Below are positions 52,855 to 60,238 of a stretch of DNA of 60,238 nucleotides, one piece after another (the stretch's first letter is position 1; each line of letters opens with the position of its first letter). The notes beneath the pieces are model-generated. The model saw only the letters and a list, made by a program, of their open reading frames with translations, made no database searches and was not told the DNA's origin. The position numbers and the translations under genes are program-made. Source of the DNA: Oscillospiraceae bacterium (lineage in GTDB: Bacteria > Bacillota > Clostridia > Oscillospirales > Ruminococcaceae); assembly GCA_017442085.1 (NCBI GenBank), contig JAFSAW010000009.1, positions 1 through 60,238 on the forward strand, given 5' to 3'.

Positions 52855-53895
52855 ATGGAAATATTGAAAAAAGATTTATACAGCGAATATGAGTCCTTTT
52901 GCCTTAACCACCCGAAAGGTGCTTTTCAGCAGAGTGTAAACTGGGCAAAGGTAAAAAAAGACTGGCTGCACGAGGTTGTTGTAAGCCGTGATGAAAACGG
53001 CAATATCGCAGGCGGTGTTTCTGTTCTTATAAGAAAAATAGGTCCTTTTGGTATGATGTATGCCCCAAGAGGCCCTGTATGTGATTACACTGACAAAGCT
53101 GTTATGGCAGACCTTATCAGCGGTATCAAAGCTGTTGCAAAAAAACACAACGGTTATAAATTTATCTGCGACCCTCTTGTGCTTGCCACAGACAGCGAAA
53201 CAATACAGTTTTTTAAAGACTGCGGTTTTTCCATAAATGAAAACGCAGATTTTCACGATACAATTCAGCCAAGATACAACTATATGCTCAACTATATCAA
53301 AGGTTTAACCGAAGACGAGCTTATAATGAAATTTACCAGCGGAACAAGATATTATATCCGCTTTGGCCCTAAAAATGGTGTTGTATGTAAAGTTGGCCGT
53401 GAATATCTTGACGATTTTTACAGAATTTACGAAGAAACAGGCAAAAGAAAAAAATTCTCGATCCGTTCCAAAGCATATCTTGAAAGCATTCTTGTAAACT
53501 TTCCCGAAAATGACAAGCTGTTTATGTGCTATTATCAGAACCCTGAAACAAAGGAAGAAACCGCGCTCTGCGGCGGTTTGTCCATTCAGTATGCAGGTAC
53601 AACAAGCCACGTTTACGGCTGTTCCACCAGCGAGATGCGAAAGCTTAATCCAACATATATGATGCAGTGGGAAATGATGAAATGGGCACTTGACGGCAAC
53701 TGCCATACCTATGATATGCAGGGCATTGCACTTGACGAAGAAACAGATGCAGAACTTTACGGCGTTTACCGTTTCAAAGCAAAATTCTATGGTAACGTTG
53801 TTGAAACTGCCGGTGAGTTTACCCTTACATTCAATGCTTTTGCAGATAAACTGATTGCCCTTGCATTAAAAGTGAGAAGCAAACTGAGAGGTTAA
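52855..53895 (+). CDS. FemAB-family aminoacyltransferase
   Basis: Transfers amino acids from aminoacyl-tRNA to the lipid II peptide to form peptidoglycan cross-bridges. Two GNAT-like halves are visible: FQQSVNWAKVKKDW and GPFGMMYAPRGPVCDY in the first, and GGLSIQYAGTTSHVYGCSTSEMRKLNPTYMMQWEMMKWA with YDMQGI in the second. The coiled-coil arm of staphylococcal FemA is lacking, as in MurM/FemX-like forms. Length 346. GGAG lies upstream of the ATG; a TTG three bases earlier is equally possible. Confidence 0.9.
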   Translation: MEILKKDLYSEYESFCLNHPKGAFQQSVNWAKVKKDWLHEVVVSRDENGNIAGGVSVLIRKIGPFGMMYAPRGPVCDYTDKAVMADLISGIKAVAKKHNGYKFICDPLVLATDSETIQFFKDCGFSINENADFHDTIQPRYNYMLNYIKGLTEDELIMKFTSGTRYYIRFGPKNGVVCKVGREYLDDFYRIYEETGKRKKFSIRSKAYLESILVNFPENDKLFMCYYQNPETKEETALCGGLSIQYAGTTSHVYGCSTSEMRKLNPTYMMQWEMMKWALDGNCHTYDMQGIALDEETDAELYGVYRFKAKFYGNVVETAGEFTLTFNAFADKLIALALKVRSKLRG

Positions 53896-53906
53896 ACTTA
53901 TTAATC

Positions 53907-53935
53907 TTGAATTATTATTGATTATTTGATAAAAT
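53907..53935 (+). promoter_or_regulatory. Probable metG leader promoter
   Basis: TTGAAT (53907-53912), 17-base spacer, TAAAAT (53930-53935), placing the start about 30 bases before the leader reading frame. Confidence 0.5.
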
Positions 53936-53970
53936 TGTTAATTATATTATGTTACGAAAGGAGCGTTATT

Positions 53971-54075
53971 GTGGACAAACGATTCTACATTTCCAGAATT
54001 ATCGACTATCCCTCTGTGAGAGGTCGAATGCGAATGCGCAATAGCGCAGATATATATTTTAAAAACAATCGATAA
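53971..54075 (+). CDS. 34-residue leader peptide upstream of metG
   Basis: GTG-started frame of 34 codons behind a near-ideal AAAGGAG seven bases upstream. Ten of its residues are Arg or Lys, and its middle holds Arg-Met-Arg-Met (codons 19-22, from a doubled CGAATG at 54025-54036). It ends 36 bases before metG. The frame lies almost entirely over a predicted three-helix RNA. The placement of Met codons before a methionyl-tRNA synthetase suggests a regulatory leader, but this is inference; it could also be a small functional protein. I recognise no family. Confidence 0.55.
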   Translation: MDKRFYISRIIDYPSVRGRMRMRNSADIYFKNNR

Positions 54076-54076
54076 T
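53998..54076 (+). ncRNA. Three-helix leader RNA of metG
   Basis: Outer helix P1 ATTATCGA/TCGATAAT (53998-54005, 54069-54076) encloses P2 CCTCT-GTG-AGAGG (54011-54023) and P3 TGCGC-AATA-GCGCA (54035-54048): a three-way junction. It does not match the T-box (no GGTGGAACCGCG-type element) or any SAM, purine, TPP or c-di-GMP consensus I know. No terminator follows, so any control is likely translational. Confidence 0.5.
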
Positions 54077-54111
54077 CAAACAAGAAATTTTATTAATGAG
54101 GTTTATATAAA

Positions 54112-56064
54112 ATGAGCGAAAAGAAAACTTTTTACATTACCACCCCTATCTACTACCATTCTGACAATCTTCACATCGGCCACAGCTACACAACAGTTGC
54201 ATGTGACGCATTGTCCAGATACAAAAGACTTGAAGGCTATGATGTAATGTTCCTTACAGGTACAGACGAACACGGCCAGAAAATCCAGGACAAAGCTGCT
54301 GCTGTAGGCAAAACACCAAAGCAGTATGTTGACGAAATCGTAACAAACATCAAAGCCCTCTGGGAACTGCTTGATGTTAAATATGACAGATTTATCAGAA
54401 CAACTGACCATTATCACGAAGAAGCTGTGCAGAAAATCTTTAAAATGCTTTACGACAAAGGCGATATCTACAAAGGCTTCTACGAAGGTCACTACTGCAA
54501 ACCTTGCGAAACTTTCTGGACACAGAGCCAGCTTGTAGACGGCAAATGCCCTGACTGTGGCCGTGAAGTTTACAAAGCAAAAGAAGATGCTTACTTCTTT
54601 AAACTTTCCAACTATGCAGACAGACTGCTTGCACATTACGAAGCTAACCCTAAATTTATCGAACCTGAAACACGCAAAAACGAAATGATAAGCTTTATCA
54701 AACAGGGTCTGCAGGATCTTTGCGTTTCCAGAACAACTGTTAAATGGGGTATCCCTGTAACTTTTGACCCTGAACACACTGTTTATGTTTGGGTTGATGC
54801 TTTGTCCAACTATATTACAGCTTTGGGCAAATTCAATGATGAATATGATGACTACGAAAGATTCTGGCCTGCAACATGCCATATGGTAGGCAAAGAAATT
54901 CTTCGTTTCCATACAATTATCTGGCCTGCAATGCTTATGGCTCTCGACCTTGAACTGCCAAAACAGGTATTTGGTCACGGCTGGCTGCTCCTTGAAGGCG
55001 GCAAAATGAGTAAGAGTGTAGGCAACGTTGTTGACCCTGTTCTCCTCTGCGACAAATACGGTGTTGACGCTATCAGATACTTCCTTCTCCGTGAAATTCC
55101 ATTTGGCAACGACGGTCTTTACACAAACGAAGCATTGATGAACCGTATCAACGCTGACCTTGCAAATGACCTTGGCAACCTTGTAAGTCGCAGCTGTGCT
55201 ATGATTGAAAAGTATTTTGGCGGCACACTGCCTGCTGAAAGAGAAGCAGCAGAAGTTGACAAAGAACTTATTGCCCTCTGCGAAGGCCTTGAAGCAAAAA
55301 CAACAGAATGTATGGACAACCTGCTTATTCCACAGGCATTGCAGGAAATCTTTAAAGTTATCCAGAGAGCAAACAAATACATTGACGAAACTGCACCTTG
55401 GGTGCTTGCAAAGGACGAAGCAAACAAAGCACGTCTTGCAACAGTAATGTACAACCTTGTTGAAGCACTGCGCTTTGCAACAACACTGCTTCAGGCATTC
55501 CTGCCAACAACAGCAGTTAAAATCAGTGCTCAGCTTGGCTACACAGAAGATGACCTTAAATTTGAAAACCTTAAATTCGGTTACAAAACTGACGTAACTG
55601 TTAAAAAAGGCGAAGTTATCTTCCCTCGTATTGACATTGCAAAAGAAATGAAACTGCTTGAAGAACAGGAAAAAGCAAAACAGGAAGCTGCTGCAAAAGC
55701 TGCTGCACCTGCAGTTGAAGAAGAACCTGAAGAAGAATATCCTGAAATCACAATTGATGATTTTGCTAAAGTTGAACTTATCGTTGGTGAAATCCGTCAC
55801 TGTGAAAAACTGCCAAAATCCGACAAGCTGCTTAAATCCACAATCTTTGACGGCAAACGTGAAAGAACAATCCTCAGCGGTATTGCACAGTGGTACACAC
55901 CTGAAGAAATGATTGGCAAAAAACTTATTATCGTTGCTAACCTTGCACCAAGAAAAATGCGTGGTGTAGTAAGCGAAGGTATGATTCTTGCAGCATCTAT
56001 GGGCGACAGCGCAAAAGTTGTATTTGTAGACAACGATGTTCCTGCAGGCAGCAGAATCGGTTAA
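54112..56064 (+). CDS. metG: Methionyl-tRNA synthetase
   Basis: Charges tRNA-Met. HIGH motif at 21-24 (LHIGHSY), four-cysteine zinc site C129, C132, C146, C149, and KMSKS at 298-302. The anticodon-binding domain covers about 390-510, and a C-terminal tRNA-binding OB domain begins about 545 (IDDFAKVELIVGEIRHCEKLPKSDKLLK) after a linker rich in K, A and E. The 650-residue length fits the dimeric Firmicutes form. GAGG lies ten bases before the ATG, behind the leader. Confidence 0.98.
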   Translation: MSEKKTFYITTPIYYHSDNLHIGHSYTTVACDALSRYKRLEGYDVMFLTGTDEHGQKIQDKAAAVGKTPKQYVDEIVTNIKALWELLDVKYDRFIRTTDHYHEEAVQKIFKMLYDKGDIYKGFYEGHYCKPCETFWTQSQLVDGKCPDCGREVYKAKEDAYFFKLSNYADRLLAHYEANPKFIEPETRKNEMISFIKQGLQDLCVSRTTVKWGIPVTFDPEHTVYVWVDALSNYITALGKFNDEYDDYERFWPATCHMVGKEILRFHTIIWPAMLMALDLELPKQVFGHGWLLLEGGKMSKSVGNVVDPVLLCDKYGVDAIRYFLLREIPFGNDGLYTNEALMNRINADLANDLGNLVSRSCAMIEKYFGGTLPAEREAAEVDKELIALCEGLEAKTTECMDNLLIPQALQEIFKVIQRANKYIDETAPWVLAKDEANKARLATVMYNLVEALRFATTLLQAFLPTTAVKISAQLGYTEDDLKFENLKFGYKTDVTVKKGEVIFPRIDIAKEMKLLEEQEKAKQEAAAKAAAPAVEEEPEEEYPEITIDDFAKVELIVGEIRHCEKLPKSDKLLKSTIFDGKRERTILSGIAQWYTPEEMIGKKLIIVANLAPRKMRGVVSEGMILAASMGDSAKVVFVDNDVPAGSRIG

Positions 56065-56094
56065 TTTATAATCTTTTATCACCAATAAACATCA

Positions 56095-56131
56095 TTATCC
56101 ACTGCTCACACTCTGGGCAGTGGATAATTTT
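56095..56131 (+). terminator. Terminator after metG
   Basis: Eleven-base arms TTATCCACTGC (56095-56105) and GCAGTGGATAA (56117-56127), then TTTT. It lies before the tatD start, so readthrough or a separate promoter must supply tatD. Confidence 0.8.
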
Positions 56132-56143
56132 AAGGAAAATATT

Positions 56144-56923
56144 ATGGAAAAAATTTTTGACAGCCACAGCCACTACAACAACAGTGCCTTCAGCGAAGAT
56201 TATAATGCTTTGATGCAGCACCTTAAAGACAACGGCGTAGGCTATGTTATGAACTGCGGCAGCAGTGTGCAGGCAAGCCGCAAGGCATTGGAACAAAGCG
56301 AAACAAGTGATTTTATGTGTTTCAGTGCAGGTATTCACCCATTGGATATTGAGGATGACACCTGTGATGCTGATTTTGAAGAAATTGAAAAAATGGCAGC
56401 ACACCCTAAATGCAAAGCCATAGGCGAAATAGGCCTTGACTATCACTATGATGATGCTGCAGAACCGCAGAAACAGAAAGAGGCTTTTATCCGCCAGCTT
56501 GATATGGCTGTAAAACTTGATATGCCTGTTATCATCCATATCCGCGAAGCCATGCAGGACAGCCTTGAAATTTTAAAAATGTACAAAGGCAGAGTGCGCG
56601 GTGTTATCCACTGTTTTTCCGGCAGCGCCGAAAGCTGCAAAGAGCTTGTAAAAATGGGTTATTATATCGGTTTTACCGGTGTTGTTACCTTTAAAAATGC
56701 AAGAAAAGCCCTTGAAGCAATGAAAGTTGTGCCTTTTGACAGACTGCTTATCGAAACTGACTGTCCGTATATGGCACCGGAACCTTATCGCGGCAAAAGA
56801 TGTGATTCTTCCATGCTGCATCAGGTTGCACAGAAAATTGCCGACGAACTTGGCAAAACAAAAGAAGAAGTGCTTGCACAGACATACAAAAATGCAGCAA
56901 GACTTTTTGAAATTGAGCAGTAA
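56144..56923 (+). CDS. tatD: TatD-family metal-dependent DNase
   Basis: TIM-barrel amidohydrolase-like nuclease, 259 residues. DSHSHYN gives the first ligands (H8, H10), GEIGLDYHYD a glutamate, VIHIREA and HCFSG two histidines, and ETDCPYMAPEP the catalytic aspartate; all are present. It usually neighbours metG in Firmicutes, as here. The ATG at 56144 follows AAGGA; the frame is open to 56120, inside the terminator hairpin. Confidence 0.95.
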   Translation: MEKIFDSHSHYNNSAFSEDYNALMQHLKDNGVGYVMNCGSSVQASRKALEQSETSDFMCFSAGIHPLDIEDDTCDADFEEIEKMAAHPKCKAIGEIGLDYHYDDAAEPQKQKEAFIRQLDMAVKLDMPVIIHIREAMQDSLEILKMYKGRVRGVIHCFSGSAESCKELVKMGYYIGFTGVVTFKNARKALEAMKVVPFDRLLIETDCPYMAPEPYRGKRCDSSMLHQVAQKIADELGKTKEEVLAQTYKNAARLFEIEQ

Positions 56924-56956
56924 ATTATATCCTCCATATTTTTACTTAGTGATAAT

Positions 56957-57634
56957 ATGACATCTGAACAGTTTTTCTTAATTGAAAAATATATGATATC
57001 CTGTATGAGTGACAGTGCTCATGACAAAGAGCATATATACCGTGTTTTGTACAATGCTTTAAATATTGCAGAAGCTGAAAACAATGTTGATTACGATGTG
57101 CTGGTTGCCGCTTGCCTGCTTCATGATATTGCCCGTAAAGAACAGTTTGAAAATCCTCATATATGTCATGCCATGTACGGCGGTGAAAAGGCTTACAGCT
57201 TTTTAATCTCCAACGGATTTGATGCAAAATTTGCTGACAGGGTTAAGCATTGTATACAGACACACCGTTACAGAAAAAACAATCAACCGCAAACTGTTGA
57301 AGCTAAAATTCTGTTTGATGCAGATAAGCTTGATGTATGTGGTGCTGTTGGTATTGCCCGCACTTTGGTGTACAAAGGTGCAGTGTCAGACCCTTTGTAC
57401 AATCTTTCTGACGACGGAACTGTTTCTGACGGAAGTGGTGATATTTCCCCATCGTTTTTTCAGGAGTATAAATTCAAACTGGAAAATATGTATTCCAGAT
57501 TTTATACTGCAAAAGGTGCTGAACTTGCAAAAACAAGACAACAGGCTGCCGTAGATTTTTATAATAGTCTGTACAAGGAAGTAAATGACACTTATAAAAG
57601 CGGAACTGATATTTTAAAAGATATTATTGAATAA
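56957..57634 (+). CDS. HD-domain phosphohydrolase
   Basis: Metal-dependent phosphohydrolase of 225 residues resembling YpgQ/YedJ. The motif order is H26 (AHDKEHIYRVLYNA), H56-D57 (LLHDIAR), HCIQTHRYR and FDADKLDVCGAVGIAR. Relatives hydrolyse nucleotides such as dNTPs; the substrate here is unknown. It starts 33 bases after tatD with no strong ribosome binding site and ends at a terminator. Confidence 0.9.
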   Translation: MTSEQFFLIEKYMISCMSDSAHDKEHIYRVLYNALNIAEAENNVDYDVLVAACLLHDIARKEQFENPHICHAMYGGEKAYSFLISNGFDAKFADRVKHCIQTHRYRKNNQPQTVEAKILFDADKLDVCGAVGIARTLVYKGAVSDPLYNLSDDGTVSDGSGDISPSFFQEYKFKLENMYSRFYTAKGAELAKTRQQAAVDFYNSLYKEVNDTYKSGTDILKDIIE

Positions 57635-57637
57635 GCA

Positions 57638-57673
57638 AACTCCACGGTAACTAATACCGTGGAGTTGTTTTTT
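57638..57673 (+). terminator. Terminator after the HD gene
   Basis: Twelve-base arms AACTCCACGGTA (57638-57649) and TACCGTGGAGTT (57655-57666), then a T run. Confidence 0.88.
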
Positions 57674-57678
57674 ATTTG

Positions 57679-60150
57679 TTATATTTTATCTATATATTCC
57701 TTTTGAATATTGCTGTTAAAAATGGCCTTAAGCACATTTGCACAGCAGCGTTTTAAATCGTTTTCGGATATTTTTCCACTTTTTATACCCTCTAAAATTT
57801 CTTTTTTCTCACGCTTGCCGCCAGGCATAATAAGGTCATTACCTGCCTGCATACACACTGCATTGTCTGCACACCCTTTGCTGGTGGAAAACCAGTCGGT
57901 CATAACCACACCGTCAAATCCCCATTCATTACGCAGAACCTTTGTGCACAAATCGTGACTGTTTGGTCCATATATACCGTTGATTTTGTTATATGCGGTC
58001 ATAATACCTTTGGCTTTACCTTCTTTTACTGCATATTCAAAACCGCGCAGATAAATTTCACGCAGGGCGCGCTCGCTTACATTGGAAGAAACACCCTTAC
58101 GGTTATCTTCCTGATTATTTGCAGCAAAATGCTTGAGTGTTACATAATATCCGTCTTCCTGCTGAACACCTTTTGTTACTGCAGCAGCCATTGCACCTGA
58201 AAGCAGCGGGTCTTCTGAATAGTACTCAAAATTTCGGCCGCAAAGAGGATTGCGGTGAATGTTGAGCGCAGGTGCAAGCCAGAATGTACAGCCATATTCC
58301 TTCATTTCGCGATAGATTGCAGTACCTACTTCATACGCCAAATCAACATTAAATGTCTGTGCTATTGCTGTTGCCACAGGAAATGCTGTTGTGTACTGAT
58401 ACAGCACTGTGGATTTGTCAGGGTCTGCAAGGATAAGTTTCTGTATCCATTTCGGCACAATTTTAAAGGCTGAAAGCGGCATATCTATAAGTTTTGTTGC
58501 CCCGTTTTCTTTTAATGCCGCACGCTGTGAAATGCGTATGCCCGCAGGCCCGTCGCACAGTGTTACATTTGCAAGGCCTTTATCCCAGAATTTTGATGTG
58601 GTATTGCCTACCGAACCAGGCATATCAAAACGTTTTTCACCGCCAAACATACCGATACCCACTACAATATCTGCCATATCTTCAAGAGAAAGCTGTGACA
58701 TAAAATCGGTTACTCTTTTTTCCGTTACCGGTATTTTTTCGCTGTAATCATATACTGTTTTCGATATATCTTTCGCATTTAAAGTCAGTTTGACTGCATT
58801 TTCACCTGCATTTTCGTTGTGTAAAGCTGATGCGATTAACAGTTCAAAATCTTCTTTAACCCTGCATATATTTGTATGCCGAGACACAACTGCATTCTTG
58901 TCCAAGGTTATAACTGCTGCCGCATCTGTGTTACGTGAAGAATTGCCTATTCTGACAATATATTCCCCTGCTTCCAAAATAAACTGTGCGGTCTGTTCAT
59001 CATAACTTGCAAAATTTTTGATATCAAAAGATGCTGTTATATGCTGTGTTTCGCCCGGAGCAAGCAGCTTTGTTTTTGCAAATGCCGCAAAAGACTGATA
59101 TTCTTTGTTAAGTTTACCTTCGGGCGCAGAAATGTAAACCTGCACAACCTCCTTGCCGCTGAATCTGTCACCAATATTTTTTACATCTGCATACACTGTT
59201 ATTTTTGTGCCCTCAAGCTGCACATCGGTGGTTTTAATTTCAAATTCTGTATAGCTTTTTCCATAACCAAATTCATACTTAGGTTTAACGTTAAAACTGT
59301 CAAAATACCGATAACCGACATATATATCTTCTTTATAATATTCATTGTCAAGATTTCCGTTAAGATAGCTGAACTGGTCGTGATATGGCAGGTCGCTGTA
59401 TGTATTTGCCCATGTATCTGCAAGCTTGCCGCTTGGTGTAACCTTGCCCGTCAGAACATCTGCAACGGCTGTACCTCCTGCTGTACCAAGCTGACAGATA
59501 TACATAACTGCTGTTATGCCTTTGATTTCCTGCATAAATTTCATATCAATCTGGCCGCCTGCATTTATAATCAGAACAACTTTGTCATATTTTCGCGCAC
59601 AGAAAGATATATCAGCATATTCCTCATCAGTAAGATACAAATCGCCTTTTTCTGCCTTGCGGTCCACACCTTCCCCTGCCTGACGGGCAACAACATATAT
59701 ACAGGTATCTGTATTACTGTTATTATAATCATCTTCGTTTATACTGCGTGCAGCGCAACCGCCAAAATCAGCAAGCAGTTCCATGGCTTTTGACGGATTT
59801 TTTAAAAACTTTTTAAGTTTTCCGTCATTGAATTCCTTTTCTTTTGCAGCATATAATTTGTCGTAATCTTCTATCCATTTATAGCTTGTAACTGTAAAAC
59901 CTGCATTTTCAAGCCCTTCCAGTATGCTTACACTGTGGCGTTCGTTTACTTCTCCGGAGCCTGTGCCGCCTTTTACTGTTCTTTTTGCACCATTGCCAAA
60001 CAGTGCAACGGTTTTGTTTTCCAATGGTAAAGTGCCATCGTTTTCCAGCAGGACAATACTTTCGCAGGCAGCTTTGTAGGCTATCTGCAGATTTTTGATT
60101 TCTCGTTCATTTGCTTTTGGGTCTGTTGATGCTTTTGTGTAAAATTTCAT
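57679..60150 (-). CDS. Glycoside hydrolase family 3 enzyme, permuted domains
   Basis: Cytoplasmic beta-glucosidase-like enzyme of 823 residues; no signal peptide is seen. Domain order is inverted: the GH3 C-terminal domain comes first (SIVLLENDGTLPLEN, loop KGGTGSGEV at 60-68), then a fibronectin III-like domain (about 300-385), then the catalytic TIM barrel with TLCDGPAGIR, LAPALNIHRNPLCGRNFEYYSEDP, KHFAANNQE and nucleophile D752 (VVMTDW). Ruminal clostridial beta-glucosidases share this order. The ATG at 60150 follows GGAGGT; the frame extends upstream without a site. Confidence 0.93.
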   Translation of the reverse strand: MKFYTKASTDPKANEREIKNLQIAYKAACESIVLLENDGTLPLENKTVALFGNGAKRTVKGGTGSGEVNERHSVSILEGLENAGFTVTSYKWIEDYDKLYAAKEKEFNDGKLKKFLKNPSKAMELLADFGGCAARSINEDDYNNSNTDTCIYVVARQAGEGVDRKAEKGDLYLTDEEYADISFCARKYDKVVLIINAGGQIDMKFMQEIKGITAVMYICQLGTAGGTAVADVLTGKVTPSGKLADTWANTYSDLPYHDQFSYLNGNLDNEYYKEDIYVGYRYFDSFNVKPKYEFGYGKSYTEFEIKTTDVQLEGTKITVYADVKNIGDRFSGKEVVQVYISAPEGKLNKEYQSFAAFAKTKLLAPGETQHITASFDIKNFASYDEQTAQFILEAGEYIVRIGNSSRNTDAAAVITLDKNAVVSRHTNICRVKEDFELLIASALHNENAGENAVKLTLNAKDISKTVYDYSEKIPVTEKRVTDFMSQLSLEDMADIVVGIGMFGGEKRFDMPGSVGNTTSKFWDKGLANVTLCDGPAGIRISQRAALKENGATKLIDMPLSAFKIVPKWIQKLILADPDKSTVLYQYTTAFPVATAIAQTFNVDLAYEVGTAIYREMKEYGCTFWLAPALNIHRNPLCGRNFEYYSEDPLLSGAMAAAVTKGVQQEDGYYVTLKHFAANNQEDNRKGVSSNVSERALREIYLRGFEYAVKEGKAKGIMTAYNKINGIYGPNSHDLCTKVLRNEWGFDGVVMTDWFSTSKGCADNAVCMQAGNDLIMPGGKREKKEILEGIKSGKISENDLKRCCANVLKAIFNSNIQKEYIDKI

Positions 60151-60178
60151 AGCGGACCTCCAATTATTTGTTATATAC

Positions 60179-60207
60179 AGCATATCATTTTTTATTGTCT
60201 GTGACAA
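60179..60207 (-). promoter_or_regulatory. GH3 promoter with overlapping palindrome
   Basis: Minus strand TTGTCA (60202-60207), 17-base spacer, TATGCT (60179-60184). TTGTC-TGT-GACAA, a 13-base palindrome, covers the -35 and is a candidate operator for a sugar-responsive repressor. Confidence 0.5.
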
Positions 60208-60238
60208 CGATAACAGTGTATTGACAACTTGGTCTACA

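Noticed and set aside
53896..54111. T-box riboswitch upstream of metG
   Set aside because: The conserved T-box 14-mer core and an antiterminator/terminator pair are absent.
54103..56085. 660-codon open frame on the minus strand opposite metG
   Set aside because: It mirrors metG codon by codon, is rich in Cys and Phe without any domain, and lacks a ribosome binding site. Strong codon bias of metG (few TTA, CTA, TCA) explains it.
1..60238. CRISPR arrays, tRNA or rRNA genes, intact transposases, prophage
   Set aside because: I looked through gaps on both strands and found no regularly spaced repeats, no cloverleaf with tRNA arms and CCA-type ends, and no transposase or phage structural frames.

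Overview
The window is chromosomal DNA of a spore-forming, low-GC clostridium (Bacillota, class Clostridia), probably an anaerobic gut fermenter. This rests on spoIIGA-sigE-sigG, a GerA-type germination operon, yqfC/yqfD, a YlbJ-type spore membrane protein, ylmC and the order phoH-ybeY-dgkA-era-yqzL-recO-mutS2. Strong GGAGG/AGGTGAT ribosome binding sites and frequent TTG and GTG starts fit the same group. I cannot name the species. I saw no rRNA, tRNA, CRISPR array, phage or intact insertion sequence.

Layout. 1-1406: tsf (cut by the window edge) and rpsB with a structured leader, read leftward. 1508-3827: a Nudix-GNAT fusion and a BrnQ carrier. 3979-10948: the sporulation block, with ylmC, sigG, sigE, spoIIGA and a compact gerA-gerB-gerC operon leftward and a DUF421/DUF4363 pair rightward. 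11107-18300: nrdR, a sugar isomerase-like protein, a PH-domain protein, two polytopic membrane proteins and a MATE pump. 18326-26212: a long leftward housekeeping and sporulation cluster (mutS2, recO, yqzL, era, dgkA, ybeY, phoH, yqfD, yqfC), then rightward ylbJ and a small cysteine protein.

27651-30534 is an operon of two small polytopic membrane proteins and a membrane-anchored M20 peptidase. 30547-35552 is a galactose-linked region: galK, divergent from an AraC regulator and a galactose-binding-protein-like lipoprotein that has no transporter beside it. 35562-40431 runs rightward: rlmD, two small genes, a PlsC acyltransferase fused to a zinc ribbon, a GltS-type symporter and a TIGR04076 protein. 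40511-44706: tlpA-ccdA, an FNT-type channel, an MBL hydrolase, a CarD regulator and a GrpB protein.

44823-52695: pyk, deoB, a cloverleaf-like intergenic repeat, a cation P-type ATPase behind a manganese (yybP-ykoY) riboswitch with its own terminator, and a thrE-thrE2-DUF554 operon. 52855-57634: a FemAB-type transferase, then metG preceded by a 34-codon leader reading frame lying inside a three-helix RNA, then tatD and an HD hydrolase. 57679-60150: a glycoside hydrolase family 3 enzyme with inverted domain order.

The least explained items are the metG leader, the DUF5058/M20 membrane operon, the transporter-less galactose-binding lipoprotein next to araC/galK, and the shortened germination receptor.
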